From Branchipolynoe longqiensis (Eukaryota; Annelida; Polychaeta; Phyllodocida; Polynoidae), in contig CM059198.1 of NCBI GenBank assembly GCA_030323885.1, positions 55,602,417 through 55,666,416 of the forward strand: DNA of 64,000 nucleotides, given 5' to 3'. Positions 12,001-24,000 of this stretch are shown here, piece after piece. How positions within the stretch are numbered: position 1 is the stretch's first letter; each line of letters begins with the position of its first letter. The position numbers and the translations under genes are program-made. Below the pieces are notes generated by a model. It made no database searches, was not told where the DNA came from, and was given only the letters and a program-made list of their open reading frames with translations.

Positions 12001-15000
12001 TCCCTGCTCTCCATCAGTCTACCGTTAGTTGACGTAGCTCAGCATAGCTGTAACGAAGTCTAACGTATCTCGATGTAAGCCTAACGTGAGCGCAACATAA
12101 GCCCAATGTAACCCAACATAATGGCCTGTACATTGAGCTACATCAAAAGTTTTGGGTATGTCTAAAACCTTGATGTGTGTCACCGTATCTCGACATAACT
12201 CGATGTATCTCAACATACCTCGACATAGGCTTAACGAACGCGTAACGTATCTCGATATTCCTCGACATATCTCAACGTAATGGCCAAATTTTACCTACAT
12301 CGGCTTACACTACCGCGTTACGTTGTAGTGTGACAGCCCCATAAGATGCTCTGTTATCATGCATGGCGTGTGAGGGAAGCTTTCGCTTATTGAGGATTTG
12401 CGTGTGACGTAGGCATAACACTACTCCTGCATCGTGGTTGGATAGAAGCAGTTCCTTCTAAGTTCTACTATCAAGTGTGTGTAAATATCGCTCGGATTTT
12501 GGGTTTAATTTGACCGAATTTCACTTATTGAGTAAGCTATGCTCATAAATAACATTATTTCAACCCGCGAGTGAATATTCATCATTCTAACAGAATTAGA
12601 TCCTAGCAGTGAATAGATTTCTGCTTTTGGTTTGTTTGCATTCACAATATCAACGCCGCCGCATTGGCAGCGTTATTGCCGTTGTCGCTGTACTTTCACT
12701 CGGATTTTGGGTTTAATTTGACCAGAATTTCACTTATTTAGTAAGTTATGCTTCTAAATAACATTATTTGAACCCCCCCCCCCCACCCTCAGTGAATACT
12801 AAATAACAGAATTAGATCGTAGTAGTGACTATTCACACACACTTGATACTAAAGAGAACTGCTTCTATCCAACCATGATGGCCGACGAGGCACTGGTCAC
12901 ATGGTGCTAATCGTTTGACGCAAATCCTCAATAAGTTGCTATTGTCAATTTGATCCAGTCTCGTTACTGATTATCGAGATGAGATTTGGTTGGTGTTCAC
13001 AGTAGATTGTGTAGGAGCGGTGGCCTATTGACTAGGAGGGGGGAAGATGGGCAGGGGAGATGTTGTTAGGACCTAAAACCCTAGGCATTCACTCACTTAT
13101 TCACATATGTTGTTGGACAGATGGGATGGCCGAATGAGTTGAGTGTCCGTCTCCCATTTTGGTAGATCGTGGGATTCGAACCCACGGGTTCGAACCCTGG
13201 TCGAGTAAAACCAATGACATCAAAATTTATACTTGTTACGTTCTAGCCAGTCACTTAACATTATTAGGATAGGGCAAGGACTGGTTGCCTCAGTGTCAGG
13301 ATAATTTGACTGAGTGGGTTAGCGGGTCATGGTGCTGGCAGCCTGGTCTCCCAGTGGGGCAACACTATAAAATCGCCATGAGTGCACACTGTAACAAGTC
13401 GGTACATGTCCTGATATGACCTTAGATATTGCCAGGACGTAAAACTCCAACAACCAACCAACCCACCAACTTGTGTTATGCTAATTATGTTTGTGATGAA
13501 TATGGTGCTTTGACACTTGGTGCCACCTAGCGGCAGCCCCAGGAAGTCTGGCCCGACACTGATTGGGGTTAACAATATGTCACACTCAATTTGGCTGGAC
13601 TGACTTCTATGATCTAGAGTGGACCGGAAAAGGGGTGTGCAGATGTGGGTGTGTTGATGTGTGTGTGGGTGGGGGGGGGGGGGGCATGGTCAGTGATGGG
13701 GAGGATTTGTTTGCTTGTTGTTGTTTTATGTCATAGCAACATCTAAGGTCATATCAGGATTGGTACCGACTTGTGACAGTGCACACTCATGGTGACTTTA
13801 TAGTGCTGCCCCACTGGGAGACCAGGTTGCCAGCACCATGACCTGATATCCCACTCAGTCACATTATCCTGACACTGAGCTAATCAGTCCTTGCCCTATC
13901 CTATTAATGCCGAGCACCAGGCTAGGAAGCGACAGGTATACATTTGATTAGTCATTGGCTTGACTCGTCTGGGATTTTAACTCCTGATCTTTCGCATGGG
14001 AAGCCTACGCTCTGCTGATTAGGCCACCGTGTCCAGTGGAATGGGGAGGAGTTCTTCATACTATTATTATGGGATAGAAAACAGGCAAGTTTCAATGGTC
14101 ACATGGTGCTCTGATGCATTATAATGTTTTCTACTGGGCTGAATGGCACTGGTGCCGTATCAGGTCATTCATTATGATGTCCGTCTTGATATGACCTGAG
14201 ATGTTGCCTGGACGTAAAACTCCAACAACCAACCATTATGATGCAGGATTTTTCTGGTTGGTAGGTGATAATTTGTGATAATAAAGGGATTTGTTGTGTT
14301 CAGCTTCAGACTCAGAGCACTGATCTGTTACTGTTAACGGTATAATGTTAGAAGGCTAGATTCGGTATAAAGCCCTGTTTACACGGGCGATTTAAAACGC
14401 TTCATATGAAACCACTTGCCTAGATCGACTCACATTTGGCGTGTAAACGCGACTCTGAGGCGTTTTAGGGCTGAATCGATTCATATGAAACGGTTCATCT
14501 ATACCACCTCGCGAGGTAGTATAAATGAAACGATTCAGCTGGTTCCCGGGTGGCAATAGTGTAAAATAGTGATGCTCGCCGGCTACAGATGCAGCTGTAA
14601 CTAATCGCTGCTGCCCGGCAGTGTTAGGGCCCGATTAGGCCGAAATCTAGTGAATGCGATCATATTTAACAGAATTACAGACTCAAATAATGAAATTTAA
14701 TTAAATTAACCTTAAATTCCAAGCGATATTAACGTAGCAGCTACATCTGCGTCGAATCGACGTGTGTAAACTAAACAAATAGCAGTGCTTGCCGGCTACA
14801 GGTGCCTGCTGGTTCCCGGCGCCGACACACTTTCAAACTCCGCAGTGTAAACACGCATCTAAAACGCTTCATATAAATCTCTTTGTCTAGATCGTTTCAC
14901 AATTCCCCGTGTAAACACGGCTTAAAATAGAGACAAGTAATAAAAGGTGGGTTGAGATAAATATATTCTCTGACATAGTAAATATGATGACCTAGCCTAT

Positions 15001-18000
15001 ATAAAGAAAGAAGAAATATTCCTCGGTGTGAATGACCAAGGAGCACGTCCGTTAGGGACCAAGGGGGGGTGACGGGGGGGGGGCGGATCCTACGGTACTC
15101 ATTCCCACCATACCGGATGCGGTGGCCGAACCGGTAGAGCGCAGACTTCCCATGCGGAAGGTCGGGAGTTTGAATCTCGGTCGAGTCAAACCAATGACTT
15201 ACCAAATTTGTTCTTGTCGCTTCCTAGCTTGGCTCTCCTCATTAATATGATAGGGCAAGGAATAGTTGGCTCAGTGTCAGGATAATGCGATTGAGTGGGA
15301 TATCGGGTCATGGTGCCGGTGGCCCAATTTCCCAATGGAGCAGCACTATAAAGTCAGCCACGTGTGTGCACTGTCACAAGTCAGCACCCGTCCTGATATT
15401 ACCTAATGTTGCCAGGATCTAAAACCCCAACAACACTGTTTCCACCACCGCTCCACAGGTTGAAGATGCCAGCGCCACACAACGACTGTAAATGTGGCCG
15501 GCACTCAAAGGTACAAGAATCATTCCCGCACTATGATGCCTACCTAGACTTAGATAAAGGATTCCCCTGGTACTCGCAGTACACAGATGAATACCAGCCT
15601 TATATAAAAACGGTCGAAAAATCGGGTTAATGAAATGAGTCTTTATGAGAGCCTAATTTTACAATCTAAGAAGCAACATTTATTCTTTGTATATGTCTTC
15701 ATATTTCCCTGCTACCTTTGAGTTGAAAAATATAATAAAACATCTGGTTTAATACGATTTAAAAGTGAAATCGACGGCATTCTATGGCCGCCATCTTGTC
15801 TTTTTTGCATTCTCTCCCATTTCACCAACTCTGTGCCGATATAAGTAACCATTTGACACTGGAGCCAGGCATTGTACTTCCTGTTCCATACTAAAGCTAT
15901 TTTCGCCCGTATTTACACTACGTTGTTGTTCACCCGTGTACTACAAGTACCGGGTGAATCTTTTATCTAACCTATACTGTACACTATGCAGCATAGGTTG
16001 CTCACCCACTTTTAATGTTCAGAATGGCATGTGCTGCACACAATGCAGCACATTCCACTTCCCCATTACCTAGGTAAAAGATTCACCCCATACGTCCAGT
16101 ACAGGGGTGAAAAACAAGCCTATATAAAAGCTGGCGAAGAATTTCGACATGCATGGCGGGTAAATGAACTGAGCTGATAAATTCTTAATTTTAGAAGTAC
16201 AATATATTCTTCACATACATCTTCATATTTACCCGCTACTTTTGAGTTGGAAGATATAATAAAACATATACTTTAATGCAATTTAAAAGTTAAATCGCCT
16301 CCTTTTATACCCGACATCTTGTCTTTTTTGCATTCTCTCTCAATTCACCAGCTCTGTGCCGTTATAAGTAGCCATTTGATTCTGGAACCAGGGGTTCCAC
16401 TTCCAGTTCTATACTAAAGCAGTTTTCGCCAGTATTTAGACTACCTTGACATTCACCCCTGTACTGAATGTATGGGGTGAATCTTTTATCTACCCATTAC
16501 CATGTACAAACCAAATGTGATCACTTCACTGGCTGGAAGACCATGTGTTCAGATGAATAAAATATTTACCCCCATCCTCCCCAAAAAGATTATGTAACTT
16601 TAACCAAATAAGAAATAACTCGTAAAAGCGGCCTAGATAACGGACACTGCTTTGAATACGCACTAGGCCTACATGTTTCCGCCTGGCCATAAGATGAGCG
16701 TGGACCCATTTTTTTATTGCTATAAATTGAGATTACACGCCACCTAAATATAGACTATTGTTATCAATAGGTCTGGGGGTGGGGGTGAGTAGGATAGGGG
16801 AGGGCGGTGAAGGGGGGGGGGGGGGGGGGAGGGAGGAGGAGGAGGGGGGGGAGGGGGAAGGAGGAGGGTGAGGGTGAGTGCGTGGATAGCATCAGTACCA
16901 GCCTCCAATATCGCCCACTTTGCCCACTAGGAGGCAATGACCATATGAACTAACACACTAAGTCCAACACCCTCATAAGTCGACCGCTATTTTGTGTCTG
17001 CCTAAAAATGACACTCGAAATGGTCCTGAAATTTCTCAGATGCAAAGAAAATAAAAAATGCACCACCGAGAAAACGCTGCATGATTTCGAACGCGTTGCT
17101 AATTAGGAGGAAATGTAAGGTTAATTAATCAAGGAATATCTGGGTGTTGGGAGACAACAAAAACATGGTGTGATTTGTTTATGTGATGGTTGTTGGAGGC
17201 CAATCTGTGTCATGGGACGATCCGGTTACATAAAGCATCGCCGGGAACCAGGGTAAGTCTTATGGGTGATATTTAGGATCCTGGTCCACAATAGAGGGTA
17301 TGCACTGACGTCACGCTAAACGGAAGTGTGGCTATTGTGGCGATACAACCACAATAAAAACTGGAAAATTAAAAAAAAACTAACATAGGCTATTACTAAC
17401 AACCAAAATTGCAGAAGGCTGACCCGAGCAGACACAGGTAAACATTCCTGGGCAAAGGAACAGATCAAGACAGTACCACAGCTGTCCAGCGTTGAAAACA
17501 AGCACCATGACAGGAGCTTATACGTTATGGGCAGAGTAAATACCTCGTCAATAAAAAAAAAACCAAAAAAAAAAAAAACCAACAAACTCAATGCATTGTC
17601 AATGGCAGTGAGCAATCTTCATACAGAAAAAGTGAAATATCTCTAAAACCACATCACATAGACACAAACCGCTTGGAAGACATATAGAAAACATGTTTAA
17701 CAAAAAGATTATATTAAATGGATAAGGTTAGGGTTCTGCATTTCTATTAATTTTCAATAAAACTGGCGTTTTGCACTGCGCATACTGCAAACTTACCGGT
17801 TGTTTACTGGTTGATATCGCCACAATGGCCATGCATCCGGTTGATGATGTCACGGGAATACCCTCTATAGTAGCTCTCTGACTCTTGGGTGGTTCGGAAC
17901 CTTGACGGTTACAGGCTGCAGCTCTGCAGCAATAAAAAACGGCCCCGATAAATCGTTCCGTTTTTTCAGATTGAAGATTTAACTTCAGGGGGGTGCGGGG

Positions 18001-21000
18001 GTTGTAGAAGTGGGGGGTACTTTACAACAATAACGACAAGTCATTGGAGCGGTACTGGACCACTCCGGTCCGATTGTAGCAGTGCACTCACGTCCAGTAG
18101 CCGATGGTTCAGGAGGAAGGGACGGGAAAAGGTGGGATCTGCAGGGAAGAACAAAATGAAACAGTGAAAAAGAAACAGGGCCCCATCCAAGCAAATAACT
18201 CCTTTGATCAGGGGGAGGAGTAAGCCTGGGAGAAAAAAAAGAGGGTAGTATAGAGGAAAGAGAAATGAGGGTTGAGCGTATATAAGGGGGAGTCAACCAA
18301 TGACTTAAAAATTGATACGTGTCACTTCTTAGCCAGGTGCTTGGCATTATTAATATAAGGCAAGGATTGGTTGGCTCAGTGTCAGGATAATGGGATATCA
18401 GGTTATGGTGCTGGTGGAATGGTCTCCCAGTGGGGCAGCACTGTAAAGTCGCCATGAGTGCGCACTGTCACAAGTCAGTACCCGTCCTGATATTACCTTA
18501 GATGTTGCCAGGACGTAAAACTCTAACAACCAACTAACCCAGTGAGGCAGCATTATAAAGTCGCCATGAGTCCGCCCTGTCACAAGTGGGTAATTGTCCT
18601 GATATGACCTTAGATGTTACCAGGATGAAAAACTCCAACAATCAACCAACCTCCCTAATTCAACCCTGGCCACTCCACTGTGTGTGTATATAGACGACAT
18701 CACGGTTCCAGCGGCGCGGTGCATTGTGGGATGGGTCAGAGCAAAACACCCCCCCCCAAAAGCACATGGCACATGCTAATACACTGTGTGCAGCTATGAA
18801 ATGTGCTAGTTTCAGCTCATCTCAGCTCTTGTTTGAAACATAGAATACTAACTAAAAAAATATATAATAAATTAAGATATTAATCTTTTATCCAGCATTG
18901 CATTTACATCAATATAATCAGCACATCTTATGCCATGTGCATTTAGATTTAGAAAGATCTAGGCACTCAGACTAGTGTTAGAGCCATAGCCAGAGTACTC
19001 AATGCATTGTCAATGGCAGTGAGTAATCTCCATACAGAAAAAGTAAAATATTGATAAAAACCACACCACCTAGGCACAAACCACTTGGAACACATATAGA
19101 AAATATGTTTAACAAAAAGATTATATTAAATTAATAAGGTTAGGGTTTTGGATTTCTATTAATTTTGAATAAAACTGACGTTTTTCAATGTGCGTATCGG
19201 CAAACTCAATGGCCCTACCGTGGGCCTACGCCTTTGCTTTGCTCCCAAGGCCGTTTTCAGCGCATGCGCAGTCGGAACCGTGATGTAGTCTATTAGAACG
19301 CCATTATTTGGGGATGACTGTTCAGGGTGGAGGGGCGTCGTTATCATGACTTAAACTGTTGATGGAAGAACTACGTGGAACTGGTTGTGGGTGTGGGTGT
19401 GGGTGTGGGTGTGGGTGTGGGTGTGGGTGTGGGTGTGGGTGTGTGGGTGTGTGTGTGGGTGTGGGTGTGTTGTGTGTGTGGGTGTGGGTGTGGATTGTCG
19501 GCCAACGGCCGATGGGTGAACATGATAATCCAGATCCTCCCACCCCCGCCTCCAACCACTACCCCCACCACGACCCCCACTCCACCCCCCACTACCACCC
19601 CCACCACCACCTCACCCACACCTCACCCCTCAGGTCATCCCAAATTCAAATACGCCATTCCTCCTGCACATAGTGCTTATATTATATCACAGTTATAGTC
19701 CGATGGTTCTGAGTTTCTGACATATTTATTTTAGACACGTATTATGCTGTTCGTTATACTCTACTTTATGGCCCTGCCAGACTACGACGCATCGCGCAAA
19801 CGTGCGCCGACGTAGGTGATTTTGGGCCTCTACGTCAGTCGACATCGATATGTGTTACTCTTACGTTATGCGTTCGTTATGTGTACGTTGGTATACGTCG
19901 ATGTTCATCGATATACGGCATCGCTAGTCAAGAGGTCGCAAAAGTTTTGTGCATGCACACAACTTTTGATGTCTGACAACGTGTGGCTGTTACTTCGGGC
20001 CTATGTTATGCATACATTAGACATACATCAATGTGCGTTAGATGTTCGTTAGAGGTACATTATACAAACGTTGAACTACGTCCGTCGTAAGTCGAGCCAG
20101 CGGAAATGTACAGTCCACGTATTGACAACATATTGACAAAGTATAACAACGTCTGATGTATGTATAACATGCGTTTAGCATTTCTCCACAGTGTCTTGAC
20201 ATATTTAATGTATAAGGCATACTTCTGACGATCGAATAACGTATATAACGTTTGCTGGCATTCTGCGAATGTTGCATGAGCATATGCAAGCATTTTTCGA
20301 GCCAACGTATGACCAACGTATGGCCAACCTATGGCCAACATATGACCAATGTATGACCAACGTATGACTAATGTGCCTCCCACGGGAGGGACATTAGTCA
20401 TAGGTTTGGCCATACGTTCTATGATACACTCTCATATGCTGTCATATGCTAGCAATACGTCGCACATATATTCTGCGTACGTTCAGTATGTTATGCTGAC
20501 GTCCAACTTGTCCCCCCACGGCCAAAAATGCTGACGTATCTCAACGTAAGAAAGTGATTTTAGCCATTGGGCACGCGCTTGCGCGATGCGTCGTAATGTG
20601 ACAGGGCCATTACTTTAGTTTGAAATAACCTTTATTTTAAAGTTACAGAATCCGAGGGTTTGGAGTTTTGTTATATATGCTAACAATAAAATTAGATTGC
20701 TCATTACAATCTAGTTTACTTTATTTCGAATAGGAATCAGCATTTAAAAAAAATATAAAACTCAATGAATTAATTATGAAAACCCTTGTTTAAGCCTAAG
20801 TCACACCTACCCAGACTAGCCCCGGATTTTTAGCCGGACCACCCCCGGACCATTCCCCGGACTGTCCCGGACAATCCCAGACAGCCCCGGACAGCCCCGG
20901 ATATTTGCTAGTTTTTTGGCTCGCTCTCACACCTACCAGGACACGCCACGGTCTAGCCATGGACCAGAGTCCGGATCGCCCTGGACTGAGCCGGATCACC

Positions 21001-24000
21001 CCCGGACTATACACGGTGTGTCCACGGAGTAGTCACGGATCAGTCCCGGCCTTGCTCCTGCTATATATATATACAAAAATGGGGCTGATTCTGGGCTGAT
21101 CCGTGGTAAACCAGGCTATCCGTGGCGATCTGTGGCTAATCCTTGCTCATCTGGCTTGTCTGGGTCTTATCCGTGTAGTGGTCCGTGGCAATGTTAGGGC
21201 TAGTCGGGGCTAGTCCAGGGCCTGTATGCACCAATCGGTGATAGGCTTAGCCGGAGCTAAGGCACTAGCCGCGGATAGCTACCTCAGGGTAGCGGGGGGT
21301 TTGAGAAATGCGTGAATCGGTATGCACCAATATTTTAGCCGCTGCGGATAGCTAACCGTGAGTTTATTTATAGATTTGGGAATTCCCTCTGCGTTTGTAC
21401 CCATATATTAGGCTCAAATATATTAAATGCGATCATATTTAACAGAATTACATACGCAATAAGTGAAATTTCATCAATTTAACCCTAAATTCGAAGCGTT
21501 ATTAAGGCTACTGCCGCATTGGCGGAGATATTAATAGTTATATTTTCGAATCGACGAACGTAAAGTAAACAAATCGCTGCAGCCGCCGTATTGACGTCGC
21601 TTTCCATACTGGCGGCGGCGGCGGCGGTTTGTTGACTGTACGTTCGTCGATTCGAAAATATAACTATTAATATCGCGCCAATGCGGCGGTAGCCTTAATA
21701 ACGGTTCGAATTTAGGGTTAAATTGATAAAATTTCACTTATTGTGTATGTAATTCTGTTAAATATGATCGCATTGAATAGATTGACATCCATACATGCAC
21801 ACTAACCGCCCCGGCTAGCAGTAAAACCTAATTTGAAAATGGTTTAGCTTAGCCTAGGCTACGGTCGGCGGTTAGCGCTGGCACCGATTGGTGCATACCG
21901 ATTTATCACTTTTATCCGTGTGGAGCTAGCCAAACTGCGGTTAAGGCCCTAACCCCGATTGGTGCATACGGCCCCTGGGCTGGTCCACGTTAAACCGTGG
22001 CTAAAATGTGGCTCATCTGGTTTAAAAAACACCTGGACTGCCCCGGACGGTTCACGGACCATCCCGGATTACACCCGGGTGATGCCGGATGATGCCGGAT
22101 CGAGCCCGGATTGCAATATTCCCCGGATCACCCCGGATGTTTTAAACATTTTAAAACATCCGGGGCCGACCCCGGACCAGCAAAGGATCACCAAGGATCA
22201 CCAAGGACCAGCCATGGATGAGCCACGGATCACGCCGGATCGCCAAGGATCACGCCGGATCACGGTCCCGGGCTCGTCCGGCCCCTGATCCGGGTAGGTT
22301 TCACCTAGGCTTTAGCAGTTATGTTGTCAAGACAGGATGGCAGAATGAGTTGAGTGGCTTGGTAGGTCAGGGGATTCAACCCCCCTGAGTTCGAACCCTG
22401 GTCGAGTCAAAACCAAATGCATAAAAATCTATACTTATTGTTACCTAGCCTGGTGCTCGGCATTACTAGGATAAGGCAATGAGCAGTTGAATGAGGAAGC
22501 TCAATTGTCTGCGATTGGAATTTCCCCTGCTTAATCAACTAATAATGCATTCCCAAAACGTGGCATACTAAAGTGCATACATAAGACGCATTTAGGCATA
22601 GTGAAGTCGAAACAGATTTCAAGAGGTTTGCTATTTTGGTTGCAAGAGGTTCGTTATTTTGGTGAAGCATATCAAAACAAATTGAAAATATGTTTTCAAG
22701 ATGAGAAATATGTCAAGTTAAAAATTTACATCTAAACCTTGATAACTCATGAAATTCCAGGCGCTCCATATTTGAAAATAGATGTAATATGTCGGGACTC
22801 GGCCGTCTGAACCCCAAACATTACTGGTCTCCACAGGTGTGTTCTGTCAACTGTCTGTCAGTTCCCACCCGTCATTACTCTCAACAACTCATAAGGAATA
22901 AAGGAAGACAAGTCGCGCAAGAGTGACAGTGAAGAGGTTGTGCTTTATTGGTATCAACTACTGGCGACCTATCACCCTCACTCCTTACCAACTGCCCACA
23001 CAGATCCGCATGACTCTTGCTTGTGTATATCAGAATCAGCGCCGACAGTCCATTGAACCTGGGTCCAATGGTTGTTGCACACAGCTCAGTGTCTTTGGAA
23101 TAGATGTTGCTCGTTTGAGTGTAGAAAGTGGAGTTGTCTCCAGGAGTGCTTCTCCCAGAGTGTTTCATCTGGGGTCTGTGTGTCAGGTACAAGGAATGCA
23201 GGTGACTGGGCTCACGCAGCCAGCCAATCAGACACCCTCTACAGCCTGGGTGGGCGACACCCTAATAGGGGGCAGCTGTCACTCAACCCCAGCTGCAGGT
23301 GGTGTCCATAATGTATGCAGGATGGCTGGGTGTGCTTGTCCATTGGTCCCGTGGTAACAGGTAGTTGCAGACAGTTACAACAAGCATATATCAATGCTTC
23401 TCTCCCCCAATGCACTCTTTCTGGTGCATGAAGGGAACATTTCAATAACTATGAACTGTCTCTTAAGTATGAACATCACATCACAATCTCGGTTGCTATT
23501 TCCACATAGGCGCTTATGTCACAAAGCGAGTGGGGCACCCATTGCTTCTCTGTTACATAATCCTGGTTCCCACTCTGTCGCCCAATATATAAATCCGAAC
23601 CGAAAATCCGTATATTTTTTACATAGGGACAGGTCTGTTTGATATTTAAGGTACGCTATACTTGATCATTGTGGATTACATTTGTTAAATATCCAGACAT
23701 AACATGCTTAGTCATAACAACAAGCAAACCGACCATTGCTGCTCAGGAGCCAACATCAGGATATTCAGCATTATGAATGGTTGTTGGTTGTTGGAGTTTT
23801 ATGTCCTGGCAACATCTAAGGTCATATCAGGATGCGTACCGACTTGTGACAGTGCGCACTCATGGCGACTTCATAGTGCTGTCCCACTGGGAAATCAGGC
23901 CAATGGGACCATGACCTGATATCCCACTCAGTCACATTATCCTGACACTGACCTAACCAGTCCTTGCCCTCTCCTATTAAAGTTGCATAGTCCGATGGTT

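Larger units (their letters stand above)
20793..22311. mobile_element. PIF/Harbinger-like element, 1.5 kb, TTA target duplication
   Basis: Inverted ends AGCCTAAGTCACACCTACC and AGCCTAGGTGAAACCTACC; TTA at 20790-20792 and 22312-22314. The arms are built of dozens of degenerate CCCCGGAT/CCGGATCA words. A second element (about 21218-21975) sits inside it. No transposase frame. Confidence 0.8.

Noticed and set aside
11706..12216. Open frames of 60-70 codons
   Set aside because: They lie inside a MITE with inverted ends and repeat short AACGTA-type words; no family resemblance.
19322..19698. Val/Gly-rich and Pro/Thr/His-rich frames on both strands; telomere-like appearance of GGGTGT repeats
   Set aside because: A hexamer microsatellite; not the TTAGGG telomere unit and flanked by ordinary interspersed repeats.
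20796..22288. Proline/glycine-rich frames
   Set aside because: Translations of the CCGGAT word arrays in the 1.5-kb DNA element.
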